From the NCBI GenBank assembly GCA_018971305.1, contig JAGXBC010000003.1, positions 160,447 through 224,446 of the forward strand: DNA of 64,000 bases. Direction: 5' to 3'. Under the pieces are notes generated by a model. The model saw nothing but the letters and a program-made list of their open reading frames with translations. It was not told the origin of the DNA and made no database searches. Of this stretch, positions 1-8,379 are shown piece by piece (positions within the stretch are counted from its first letter, which is position 1; each line of letters starts with the position of its first letter). This DNA is from Patescibacteria group bacterium (lineage in GTDB: Bacteria > Patescibacteria > Paceibacteria > UBA6257 > 2-01-FULL-56-20). The translations under genes were made by a program, and so were the position numbers.

Positions 1-118
1 TATGTTTGTCGTCGTTCAATATCTCCGCAATACTCAAGCCAACCAGCTGATATTTTTTGTAGACTTTCGATTCCTTGCCGCGCTTCTTCAGCTCGGTAAG
101 GTATTTGGCAGTTTGCAT
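1..118 (-). CDS. Hypothetical protein, N-terminal fragment cut by window edge
   Basis: An open frame runs from ATG at 118 off the left edge with no stop. The 39 visible residues are basic (MQTAKYLTEL, then a run rich in K and R) and contain GLSIAEILND. No family is recognised. It is divergent from the amidohydrolase at 194, and the 75-base gap between them carries the promoter of the latter. Could be a non-coding open stretch, but a divergent gene is more likely. Confidence 0.4.
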   Translation of the reverse strand, partial: MQTAKYLTELKKRGKESKVYKKYQLVGLSIAEILNDDKH

Positions 119-169
119 TAGTGGTATTCTACCTCTTTCTACTCACATTTTCCAGCGGCTTGGTAGTGT

Positions 170-175
170 TATAAT
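170..175 (+). promoter_or_regulatory. -10 box TATAAT before the amidohydrolase gene
   Basis: Perfect TATAAT ends 18 bases before the ATG at 194, so the predicted transcript has a leader of about 10-12 bases. No clear -35 and no Shine-Dalgarno are seen. Confidence 0.55.
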
Positions 176-193
176 TATTGAGAATCAACAAAA

Positions 194-1723
194 ATGACAC
201 TCCTAATCAAGAACGTTAAAATTTTGGGTTCAGCGGAAAAATTCTCCGGCGCTAAAGATGTTTTCGTGAGCGGAGATAAAATTTCCGCTATCGGCAATTT
301 TTCCAATAAAACCGCCGATGATGTGTTTGAAGGCAAGGGTGCCTATCTAAGCCCGGGATTTATTGATGTGAACACCGACTCCGATCATTATTTGAGTATT
401 CTAAACTATCCCGAGCAGTCGGATTTTCTTGAACAAGGCGTTACCACTATCATTGGGGGCATGTGCGGATCATCTTTGGCCCCTCTTATTTACGGAAGCC
501 TGGAATCGGTGCGAAAATGGGGAGACATTCGTAAAGTTAACGTCAATTGGCATACTATGGGGGAATTTCTTGATGTACTGCAGCGTAAAAAATTGGCTGT
601 TAATTTCGCTACTCTTATAGGCCACGCTACCATCCGACGAGCCATTGTCGGTGAGTCGCTCCGCGATCTTACAAAAAACGAACTAAAAATTTTTGGAGAA
701 ACTTTAAAACGCGGCTTAAGCGACGGGGGATTCGGATTCTCTACCGGCCTCGGATATGTTCACGGCGCAAAAGTGCCTTACGCCGAAATAAAATTTTTGG
801 CAGAAATAACAAAAAGCTTCAACGGTGTTTATGCCACTCATTTGCGTGGTGGCGAGTCCAATATATATGAAGCAACGGAAGAAGCGATAAAAATCGCGGA
901 GGGAACCGGCGTGAAGACGCTTATCAGCCACTTCATGCCGTTCCAAGGCACGAAATCTTTTTATGAAAAATCCCTTAAAAGAATAGAAGGTTTGCCGAAT
1001 AAATTAGATTTGCATTTTGATGTCTACCCTTACGACACGAGCCTTCTCGCGCTTTACACTTTTCTACCGCAATGGGCGCAAAACGGCGGCAATGAAAAAA
1101 TGCTTAGGAATATAAACGATGAGTGGTTGGGGCCAAAAATAAAAAATGATTTTCCGGAGCTGGATGCGGAAAACTTTATTGTGGCCCGAGCTCCGGGAAA
1201 TAGCTCGCTTGTGGGCAAAACACTTGAAGATATTTCCGAAATATACGGCGTATCCGATCAAGCGTCAGCGCTTATGCAGTTAATGCTCACCACGAAACTT
1301 AAAGCAGTCGTGCTCTATAAAAATATTAATAACAAACTCATAAGGCGGGCAATTGGCAGCTCTAGATCTTTTATTGCTTCTAATTCTCCCAGCTTATCGG
1401 AAACGGAATCGGTAGGCACCTTGAAACCGGAACGGACGAGGTCAACATTCACGAAATTTATAGGGCTGGCTTTATCGGAAAAACTTCTATCTTTAGATAA
1501 GATTATTCAAAAGATAACCTCCGAACCGGCGGCCAAATTTAACTTGCGTAATAGAGGCGTAGTCAAAGAAGGTAATTTCGCCGACCTCGCTGTCTGGAGT
1601 TATTCACAGGGCGATGAGAAGGCCGAGCTAAAACTTACGGTTGTAAATGGCGATATTGCCTTTAAGAAAGGGGAGGCTGTCAAAAAATTTTCTGGTCAAC
1701 CACTCAGACACATGTCCAGCTAA
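194..1723 (+). CDS. N-acyl-D-amino-acid deacylase-like amidohydrolase
   Basis: 509 residues with the amidohydrolase layout of D-aminoacylases: N-terminal beta-sandwich strand, GFID at 56-59, VTTIIGGMCGSS with Cys91, ATHLRGG with His216, ISHF with His246, and a C-terminal sandwich (NFADLAVW). Family members remove acyl groups from D-amino acids using zinc. Here the usual HxH after GFID is Asn60-x-Asp62, and the catalytic Asp expected near SD(G) reads Ser-Asn397. The tight-site ligands (Cys, two His) remain. It may be a divergent enzyme or a non-catalytic relative. It precedes ftsW and murG by one base, suggesting a role in wall turnover or D-amino-acid handling (inference). Confidence 0.8.
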   Translation: MTLLIKNVKILGSAEKFSGAKDVFVSGDKISAIGNFSNKTADDVFEGKGAYLSPGFIDVNTDSDHYLSILNYPEQSDFLEQGVTTIIGGMCGSSLAPLIYGSLESVRKWGDIRKVNVNWHTMGEFLDVLQRKKLAVNFATLIGHATIRRAIVGESLRDLTKNELKIFGETLKRGLSDGGFGFSTGLGYVHGAKVPYAEIKFLAEITKSFNGVYATHLRGGESNIYEATEEAIKIAEGTGVKTLISHFMPFQGTKSFYEKSLKRIEGLPNKLDLHFDVYPYDTSLLALYTFLPQWAQNGGNEKMLRNINDEWLGPKIKNDFPELDAENFIVARAPGNSSLVGKTLEDISEIYGVSDQASALMQLMLTTKLKAVVLYKNINNKLIRRAIGSSRSFIASNSPSLSETESVGTLKPERTRSTFTKFIGLALSEKLLSLDKIIQKITSEPAAKFNLRNRGVVKEGNFADLAVWSYSQGDEKAELKLTVVNGDIAFKKGEAVKKFSGQPLRHMSS

Positions 1724-1724
1724 A

Positions 1725-2831
1725 ATGTTCCGTTCAAAAAAAACAGGGCATCGCCCAGATTATTTCCTTTTTGCGCTGATAATAATTTTTGTTGTTTTCG
1801 GGTTAGTAATGCTTGCGAGCGCTTCTTCTAATCTTGGCCAGACAAAATTCAACGACTCTTATTATTATCTTAAACACCAAATTTATTTCGGACTTTCGTT
1901 GGGGTTAATCGGTTTTTGTTTAGGATATTTTATATATTATCAGCGGCTTAAAAAAATCGCCCTTCCGCTGTTGCTTATAAGTATTGCCGCTTTGGCTTTG
2001 GTGTTTACTAAATTAGGTCTGGAGGTAAATAACACCAATCGTTGGTTGCGTTTGGGTCCATTGAGTTTTCAGCCTGCAGAATTGGTAAAACTTACGTTTA
2101 TACTTTACCTTGCTGCTTGGCTTAGCAATACAAAAATGAACCGCTCCAAAGATATCGGTGAGGGTTTTCTGCCATTCCTTTTGATGTCCGGCTTTATCGC
2201 AACCCTGCTTGTGTTGCAGCCGGCAACAAGCACGGTTGCGATCCTCTTGGTCACCGCCCTTATTGTATATCTTTTAAGCGGAGCTAAAATAAAATATGTA
2301 GTGGCAGTGATCCTTTTGGGTGCGATAGGGTTCGGGGTGGTAACCTACATCACTCCTTACCGCAGGGCAAGAATTTTGGGATTTTTGAATATGGGTCAGG
2401 ATACGCAGGGCCAAAATTATCATATTAACCAAGCCCTGATTGCCATAGGCTCCGGAGGATTATGGGGTGTCGGTTACGGTCAGTCAGCTACAAAAACGAG
2501 CTATCTTCCGGCTCCGATAGACGATTCTATATTCGCGGTAATCGGAGAGGAGCTTGGTTTCGTGGGCGCCGGAAGTCTCGCCGCTGCATTCGGTATTTTC
2601 GCTTTCAGGATGTTTTGGCTGGCAAAAGGATTGCGCGATCAATTCGGAAAATTCCTGCTTATAGGGTTCGGGGCGATTATTGCCCTGCAGGCGTTCGTGA
2701 ATATGGGAGCGATTTCCGGTTTGATACCGCTTACGGGTGTGCCGCTGCCTTTCATTAGTTATGGAGGCACGGCGCTCGCAGTCTTTTTGACGATGGCCGG
2801 AATATCGCTTAATGTTTCCAAATACGCTTAA
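1725..2831 (+). CDS. ftsW: FtsW/RodA-type lipid II polymerase (SEDS family)
   Basis: About 368 residues, polytopic, with the SEDS signatures NRWLRLGPLSFQPAEL, a QGQNYHINQALIAIGSGG stretch and the C-terminal GVPLPFISYGGTA. SEDS proteins polymerise lipid II glycan strands in the membrane with a class B PBP. The start chosen is ATG 1725, one base after the TAA of the amidohydrolase; an upstream in-frame start at 1647 would overlap that gene by 77 bases. murG follows after 6 bases, so ftsW-murG form a standard division/cell-wall pair. FtsW is preferred over RodA because of murG linkage, but the two cannot be separated with certainty. Confidence 0.9.
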   Translation: MFRSKKTGHRPDYFLFALIIIFVVFGLVMLASASSNLGQTKFNDSYYYLKHQIYFGLSLGLIGFCLGYFIYYQRLKKIALPLLLISIAALALVFTKLGLEVNNTNRWLRLGPLSFQPAELVKLTFILYLAAWLSNTKMNRSKDIGEGFLPFLLMSGFIATLLVLQPATSTVAILLVTALIVYLLSGAKIKYVVAVILLGAIGFGVVTYITPYRRARILGFLNMGQDTQGQNYHINQALIAIGSGGLWGVGYGQSATKTSYLPAPIDDSIFAVIGEELGFVGAGSLAAAFGIFAFRMFWLAKGLRDQFGKFLLIGFGAIIALQAFVNMGAISGLIPLTGVPLPFISYGGTALAVFLTMAGISLNVSKYA

Positions 2832-2837
2832 AATATT

Positions 2838-3983
2838 ATGGAATACACAAGAAAAATTTTATTTACCGGCGGGGGAAGCGGGGGACACGTCTATCCTCTT
2901 TTGGCGGTCTCGCAAAAATTGAAAGTACTAATAGAAAACGAACACAGAAGCGCCGAATTTTTTTATATGGGTCCGAAGGACGAATACGCCGAGATCCTCC
3001 GAACGGCAGATTTTAAAATCACCCCAATTTTTTCCGGAAAATTACGGCGCTATTCTTCCCTGGACAACATAACGGACATTCCAAAATTCGGCATAGGGCT
3101 GATACAATCATTCGTTAAAATATTTTCCATAATGCCCGACGTCGTTTTTTCCAAAGGCGGAACCGGTGCCCTGCCGGTTGTTATAGCGGCCTGGTTTTAT
3201 GGGATACCGGTAATTATCCATGAATCTGACGCTGCTCCCGGGCTTACCAATCTTTTATCCGCCCCTTTCGCCGTGAGAATAGCAGTAAGCTTTCAATGCG
3301 TAATGCCTTATTTTAATCGCCGTAAGGTCGCCTGGATAGGAACTCCCATCAGAGAAGAACTGCTTAGTGAAAACCCCTCAGCCTCTTTTGCTAAAAAAGA
3401 TTTGGGTTTTGATATGCAGGAACCATTAACTTTAATTATCGGCGGCTCGCAGGGTTCGGCGAGGATCAACGAATTTATTGTGGAGAATTTGGCAGGCCTT
3501 CTGGCCGAAACTCAAATTTTACACCAAACTGGCCAGGCTAATTATGCGGATGTGGCGAACTTGTCGCGCGCCGTGCTTACGGAGGTTGCCAAAACAGCAG
3601 GCGGGAAAGAACGATATCGTGCTATTCCTTATTTAGATGTAACAACAGAGAGATCTGCATTTTCCGCAGCCGACCTTGTTGTAGCCCGCGCCGGCAGCGG
3701 CACTATCGCGGACATCTCCGCTTTCTCAAAGCCATCTATCCTTATTCCACTCAGAGAATCGGCGAACGACCATCAGCGGATCAATGCTTATGAGTTTGCT
3801 AAAACCGGCGCGGCGATAGTTATTGAGGAGAGCAATCTTTTGCCGGGAATATTTTTGAATCAGTTGAAATCACTTATCCATAAGCAAGATACTCTTGTTA
3901 AAATGGCAACAGCTTCGGGTGCTATGTTTAAGAAGGATGCGGCGGAAACTATCGCGCAAGAGATATTAAAGCTTTCGGCCTGA
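2838..3983 (+). CDS. murG: UDP-GlcNAc:lipid I GlcNAc transferase MurG
   Basis: 381 residues of GT-B fold. The N-terminal glycine loop GGGSGGHVYP, the SKGGTGALPVV stretch, HESDAAPGLTN and the C-terminal GGSQGSARINE and ARAGSGTIAD donor-binding motifs match MurG. It converts lipid I to lipid II at the inner face of the membrane, supplying substrate to FtsW encoded just upstream. No SD is seen before its ATG; translation is probably coupled to ftsW. Confidence 0.95.
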   Translation: MEYTRKILFTGGGSGGHVYPLLAVSQKLKVLIENEHRSAEFFYMGPKDEYAEILRTADFKITPIFSGKLRRYSSLDNITDIPKFGIGLIQSFVKIFSIMPDVVFSKGGTGALPVVIAAWFYGIPVIIHESDAAPGLTNLLSAPFAVRIAVSFQCVMPYFNRRKVAWIGTPIREELLSENPSASFAKKDLGFDMQEPLTLIIGGSQGSARINEFIVENLAGLLAETQILHQTGQANYADVANLSRAVLTEVAKTAGGKERYRAIPYLDVTTERSAFSAADLVVARAGSGTIADISAFSKPSILIPLRESANDHQRINAYEFAKTGAAIVIEESNLLPGIFLNQLKSLIHKQDTLVKMATASGAMFKKDAAETIAQEILKLSA

Positions 3984-4042
3984 GAGGCAAATATTTTTAA
4001 AAGTAATAGAAATTTGGCATTTTTAGTGATAAACTGTAAAGG

Positions 4043-5518
4043 ATGCCAAAAGTTAAAGAATTGATTCGCGTACGTTTGGCGCCAAGCCCAACCGGACGCC
4101 TGCATATAGGCACGGCGAGAATCGCGCTAGTCAACTGGCTTTTTGCGCGCCAACATAACGGCACGTTCGTTTTGCGCATTGAGGACACCGACAAAGAACG
4201 CTCCAAAAAAGAATATGAAGAAGATCTTTTCTTGGGATTGCGATGGTTGGGCCTTGAGTGGGACGAAGGTCCGGCTTTGGCAACGAACGATAAGAAGAGA
4301 TCGGCCGTCGAGTCGACATGCGGTCCTTATCGGCAGAGTGAACGAACAGAAATTTATGAAAAATATTTAAACCGGCTTTTAGACGAAGGTAAGGCCTATT
4401 ACTGTTATTGCACGAAAGAAGATTTGGAAGCGGAGAAGCAGGCCATGCTTGCTCAGGGCTTACCCCCGAAATACGGCGGTCATTGCCGTAACATTAATCA
4501 ACAGCCTGCCGGAAAGGAGCCGCAAGTTATCAGATTTAAAACACCAGAAGGGAAAATAGAATTCAAGGATCTTATTAGGGGCAATATGGCTTTTGATGGC
4601 TCGCTTTTCGGAGATATTGTTATTGCCAAGGATCTAAAAACCTCTCTATATAATTTCGCAGCTACGGTTGATGACGAAGAAATGCATATAAGCCATGTCA
4701 TCAGAGGTGAAGACCATTTATCCAATACTCCGAAGCAAATACTTATCCAGAAAGCTTTGGGGTTTAAGGAGCCCGAATATGGCCATCTGCCGCTCATCTT
4801 AAACCCGGACCGAAGCAAGATGTCTAAGAGATTTGCCGACACCGCGCTTTCAGAATATATATCTCGGGGTTATCTGCCGGAGGCAATCGTAAACTTTCTT
4901 GCGCTTCTAGGCTGGCACCCGAAAGACGAACGTGAAATATTTTCCCTAAAAGACCTTGTTAAGGAATTTGATTTCAAGAGAATCCAAAAGGCCGGAGCTG
5001 TTTTCAACCAGGACAAGCTGGATTGGCTGCAAAAAGAATACATGAAAAATTTGAGTACCGAGGAAATAACAGACCAGCTTATGGAAATTCTAAAAAATAA
5101 AAATGTTTCAACCGATAAAGATTTTCTAAAAAAAATAATCGAGATAGAACGTCCACGCCTCACAACCCTGAACGAGTTTTATAGTGTGGCCGGATTTTTC
5201 TTCCGTTTGCCGGAATATGATGCGAAGCTTCTTGTTTGGAGGGAAACAGAGAATATAGAAAAAATAAAAAATATTCTTAATCTGTCTACGGCAATAATAA
5301 AATCTTCAAAAAATATAGACCGCGCGACCCTAGCCGCTTCTTTTGCCGAACTTATAAATAAAGAAGGCAGGGGATCGGTACTTTGGCCCTTGAGAGTGGC
5401 GCTTTCTGGGCAAGCGGCTTCGCCCGATCCATTAGAGATAATTGAAGCTTTGGGGAAAGAAGAATCCGAAAGAAGAATAAAAATGGCCATAACAAAACTT
5501 GAGGGGAACCTCCTTTAG
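4043..5518 (+). CDS. gltX: Glutamyl-tRNA synthetase
   Basis: 491 residues, class I synthetase. HIGH variant in PSPTGRLHIGTAR near residue 20, KMSKR near residue 258, and the C-terminal helical anticodon-binding region. It charges tRNA-Glu; in genomes without GlnRS it may also charge tRNA-Gln, which cannot be judged here. An A8 tract at 5128-5135 sits inside the gene and the reading frame is intact across it, a useful contrast with two other genes in this window that are broken at A8 tracts. A -10-like GATAAA lies at 4028-4033. Confidence 0.95.
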   Translation: MPKVKELIRVRLAPSPTGRLHIGTARIALVNWLFARQHNGTFVLRIEDTDKERSKKEYEEDLFLGLRWLGLEWDEGPALATNDKKRSAVESTCGPYRQSERTEIYEKYLNRLLDEGKAYYCYCTKEDLEAEKQAMLAQGLPPKYGGHCRNINQQPAGKEPQVIRFKTPEGKIEFKDLIRGNMAFDGSLFGDIVIAKDLKTSLYNFAATVDDEEMHISHVIRGEDHLSNTPKQILIQKALGFKEPEYGHLPLILNPDRSKMSKRFADTALSEYISRGYLPEAIVNFLALLGWHPKDEREIFSLKDLVKEFDFKRIQKAGAVFNQDKLDWLQKEYMKNLSTEEITDQLMEILKNKNVSTDKDFLKKIIEIERPRLTTLNEFYSVAGFFFRLPEYDAKLLVWRETENIEKIKNILNLSTAIIKSSKNIDRATLAASFAELINKEGRGSVLWPLRVALSGQAASPDPLEIIEALGKEESERRIKMAITKLEGNLL

Positions 5519-5522
5519 TTTA

Positions 5523-6824
5523 ATGAGGAAATATTTTTACCTGATAGCAATTTTTTCTTTAATAGCTCAATATTGGGCGATTAATTCTGTTTTAGCACAA
5601 GAGGCCATAGCCACCTCATCGATAACTTCTTCCAGTACCGTGGTAACTCGTGACGATTTAGCCGCTCAGATTCAGGAAAAAGCGAAGCAACTGGACGACA
5701 TAGATAAACAATTGGCCGCTAGCAAGGCCAGCTTACAGGATGTGAAGAAACAGAGGGTAACTCTGCAAGGACAGCTTAACAATCTGCAAAACAACATTAG
5801 CCATCTCAATCTTAGTATCCAATCCGATCAGATAAATGTGGAAAAATTGAACCTGGAGATAGAATCTTTGGGTTACAATATAGGCGACATAGAATCTTCT
5901 ATAACAGATAAAAAGAGTGCCATAGAAAAACTCCTCTTGGAGCTTCAGAAAAATGACCGATTGAACTCAGATTTTTTTGTTTTATTTCTGAGAAGCGACA
6001 GCTTGGCCGATTCGGTAATGGAGGCACAAAATTTAAGCAATCTACAAAATCAATTAACCAACGACATAACGAATCTCGGTAATCTGCACGACGAATACAA
6101 TAACACCATAGCGGAAGCGAAAACCAAGAAAGACAGCATAGCTTTTCATCAGCAAAGCGAACAAAATAAAAGGCTTATTATCCAAGACCAAAAAAATGAA
6201 CAGCAAATCCTTTTAGTCCAAACTAAAAACAAAGAAAGCGTTTACCAGCAACAAGTCAGCGATTTGGAAAAATTGCAACAACAGGTAGCCGACGAGGTTG
6301 AAACTCTGGATGCAGTTCTGCGGACCAAAATAGATCCTTCCACTCTGCCGCCTCTAGGCCAAGGAGTTTTGGAAATACCTGTTTATAATGACACCCTTTC
6401 TAACATCACCCAGGGATATGGGAGCACTGCTTTTGCGGAGACCGGATATAAAAGTCATTGGCACAACGGTGTTGATTTCGCGGCTTCCATCGGTACGCCA
6501 ATTCTTGCGGCCGAAGACGGACAAATTTTAGCTACCGGAAATCAAGATGCTTATTGCCCTCACGGTGCTTACGGAAAATTTATTGCTATTAAAAATACGG
6601 ACAACCTCGTTACACTTTACGCGCACCTTTCACGCCAGATAGTGAGCAAGGGCGATGCCGTAAAGAGGGGACAGGTAATAGGTTATTCGGGAAACACTGG
6701 TTATGTAACAGGTCCGCACTTACACTTCGGCGTTTATGCCGCTCCGACTTTTTACATGGGCCCAAGTAAAGTTTGTGGACCGATGCCTTTCGGCGGTGAC
6801 CTTAACCCTATTGGTTACTTGTAA
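5523..6824 (+). CDS. EnvC-like coiled-coil murein hydrolase activator / M23 peptidase
   Basis: 433 residues from ATG 5523 (a start at 5499 would overlap gltX). Signal peptide at 1-25, a long coiled coil at roughly 40-260, then an LytM/M23 domain. Zinc ligands are visible: HNGVD (HxxxD) and HLHFG (HxH), so the domain may be an active endopeptidase rather than a degenerate activator. Role: cleavage of peptide cross-links or amidase activation at the septum. The catalytic domain closely resembles that of the M23 gene at 10322 (shared QGYG, WHNGVD, TGNQD patterns). Confidence 0.88.
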   Translation: MRKYFYLIAIFSLIAQYWAINSVLAQEAIATSSITSSSTVVTRDDLAAQIQEKAKQLDDIDKQLAASKASLQDVKKQRVTLQGQLNNLQNNISHLNLSIQSDQINVEKLNLEIESLGYNIGDIESSITDKKSAIEKLLLELQKNDRLNSDFFVLFLRSDSLADSVMEAQNLSNLQNQLTNDITNLGNLHDEYNNTIAEAKTKKDSIAFHQQSEQNKRLIIQDQKNEQQILLVQTKNKESVYQQQVSDLEKLQQQVADEVETLDAVLRTKIDPSTLPPLGQGVLEIPVYNDTLSNITQGYGSTAFAETGYKSHWHNGVDFAASIGTPILAAEDGQILATGNQDAYCPHGAYGKFIAIKNTDNLVTLYAHLSRQIVSKGDAVKRGQVIGYSGNTGYVTGPHLHFGVYAAPTFYMGPSKVCGPMPFGGDLNPIGYL

Positions 6825-6840
6825 AAAACATAAAATATGG

Positions 6841-6846
6841 TATAAT
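6841..6846 (+). promoter_or_regulatory. -10 box TATAAT immediately before a leaderless start
   Basis: Perfect TATAAT followed by ATG after only 6 bases (6853), so the mRNA is expected to begin at or next to the start codon. Confidence 0.5.
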
Positions 6847-6852
6847 AATTTA

Positions 6853-7236
6853 ATGAATAAAATAACAATCGGTGTTTTTGTTTTCACTATATGTCTTTTA
6901 ATCGCTGCCGGACCGTCCGTATTGGAGCGCGTATATGCCCAAACCAATATAACTTTCCCGGACATGAACCAAATAAGCGATAAATTGCCTCAACCGCTTC
7001 AGGATTTCATAAACAGTGCCAAACAGATTACTACAAGCGTATATGATAAGGGCTCTAGTTTAAGCCTTAATTCGGTCAGCTCAAGCGACTGGCCCCAATC
7101 TTTGAATAATTGGTTTACCAATACAACCGGCGGTGTGAGCCTCGTTAGCATCCTAAAAACAGTAGGGAATCTTTTCATTTGGGTTCTGGACTCCGTATCA
7201 GGACTAATCAAATGGGGCTTGTCGTTTATCCAATAG
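6853..7236 (+). CDS. Small secreted/membrane protein, unknown function
   Basis: 127 residues. N-terminal signal peptide or anchor (1-25, ending ...VYAQ), a Ser/Asn-rich middle, and a hydrophobic C-terminal helix (LFIWVLDSVSGLIKWGLSF). No recognised domain. ATG 6853 is chosen because it begins the signal peptide and follows a TATAAT box by 6 bases. An upstream in-frame start at 6736 would lie inside the M23 gene. Confidence 0.65.
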   Translation: MNKITIGVFVFTICLLIAAGPSVLERVYAQTNITFPDMNQISDKLPQPLQDFINSAKQITTSVYDKGSSLSLNSVSSSDWPQSLNNWFTNTTGGVSLVSILKTVGNLFIWVLDSVSGLIKWGLSFIQ

Positions 7237-7423
7237 ACCCCAGCATTAAGGCAGCGATAATAAATCAGGCCTTTTTGATATTACTATATGTCACAAAAGG
7301 TATATTGTGCGACAGGAGAGATATTGGAAAACAGGGGTGTTTAAATGCTCCCCCCGTAATAAATGGTCTCCAACTTCTAATATATGTGGGGTGAATAAGG
7401 AAGAATTATTTTTGAATAAAAAT

Positions 7424-7451
7424 TCCGCCAAATTTCTGGCGGATAGTTTTT
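7424..7451. terminator. Terminator between convergent genes
   Basis: CCGCCA-loop-TGGCGG stem with a T-rich run on the plus side and a T-rich run on the minus side, so it can end transcripts from both directions. It lies in the 7237-7478 gap, in which no other gene is supported. Confidence 0.6.
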
Positions 7452-7478
7452 TGAATACAAGAAACCAATTTAAGAGAT

Positions 7479-7913
7479 TTAGCTGCCGACCCCCTCCACT
7501 CCTTCACTATTCGGCACCGGCAATTCATGATCAGGACATTTGGTTGTAGCCGTACCTATATGAGTTCCAAGATGTAAAACATATAAGACAAGAGCCATTC
7601 TGCAGACTCCGTTCGGACTTATATGCATGCTCTCTTCCCTGATAAGCGGACCGAATGCCTCAATCGCCTCTTCTTTTAGTTTGTCCTGAACCAACATTTC
7701 AACATGCCTCTCGTCAAGAAGTGGATTCTTATGCTTAAAAAATTTCCTCAAGGCATCTTCGTATAACAAGTTCTTAATAAGGTGTTTGCATGCTGGCTCA
7801 TATTGGCCGGTTTCCTTATTTATGCAGAGACATCCGCGCACCCTACCTGCTTCCGCTTCGGCGCTTACCACAACTTCCGTACCGCTAGGGTCAATTTCTC
7901 TACGAAGTTGCAT
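7479..7913 (-). CDS. Hypothetical protein, Cys-containing
   Basis: 144 residues, no family recognised. Five cysteines (GCLC, PACKH, GVCRM, TKCPDH) could bind a metal, but they are not in a classic zinc-ribbon spacing. Start ATG 7913 has a good SD (AGGAG) 10 bases upstream. It is monocistronic, with its own terminator at 7424-7451. It belongs to the group of small SD-led orphan genes in this window. Confidence 0.6.
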   Translation of the reverse strand: MQLRREIDPSGTEVVVSAEAEAGRVRGCLCINKETGQYEPACKHLIKNLLYEDALRKFFKHKNPLLDERHVEMLVQDKLKEEAIEAFGPLIREESMHISPNGVCRMALVLYVLHLGTHIGTATTKCPDHELPVPNSEGVEGVGS

Positions 7914-8009
7914 GTTTTATTTCTCCTGTGTACACGTTAAACAACTAAGGTGTACTTTAATCGATCGTTCAGAAAAAATCAACCCCAACTTGCCCATGAG
8001 GCACTTAAT

Positions 8010-8041
8010 AAAATAAAAACTGCGGGAAACTAATTCCCGCA
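8010..8041 (-). terminator. Rho-independent terminator of the 8050 gene
   Basis: TGCGGGAA-loop-TTCCCGCA stem (8021-8041) followed on the minus strand by a T-rich run. Confidence 0.7.
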
Positions 8042-8049
8042 ATAAGGAC

Positions 8050-8319
8050 TTATATTCGCACACTGGATTGTGAGAAAAATTTTGTTACGATCTCTTGGGG
8101 CTTGAACACATTCGGCTCTTCAATTGTATAACCCGCCTCCAGCGTTTCGGAGCCATCCAAAATAGACCCGCCGCTATTGATAAAATCGGCACGCTTCTCA
8201 ATGGCAATTTTTATAGCCTCAACCAGGCCGCCTTTGACTTCTTTAAAGATAAATTCTTTATAGTTGGCCATGCTATCGTGGCTATCCCCTGTTTCAAACG
8301 TATATCTATAAGCCGGCAT
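8050..8319 (-). CDS. Hypothetical 89-residue protein
   Basis: Start ATG 8319 (MPAYRYTFETG) is preferred to 8358 because it follows a GGGGG SD-like tract. No domain is recognised; the product is soluble, mixed alpha/beta in appearance. It is divergent from murC (60 bases apart) and ends at its own terminator. Confidence 0.55.
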   Translation of the reverse strand: MPAYRYTFETGDSHDSMANYKEFIFKEVKGGLVEAIKIAIEKRADFINSGGSILDGSETLEAGYTIEEPNVFKPQEIVTKFFSQSSVRI

Positions 8320-8366
8320 TTTTAACCCCCGTAATGTTCGTAATGTTAATGATCGCAAAACTATTT

Positions 8367-8372
8367 TATAAT
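8367..8372 (+). promoter_or_regulatory. -10 box TATAAT before murC
   Basis: Perfect TATAAT 7 bases before ATG 8380, implying leaderless or nearly leaderless murC mRNA. Confidence 0.5.
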
Positions 8373-8379
8373 CTAAATC

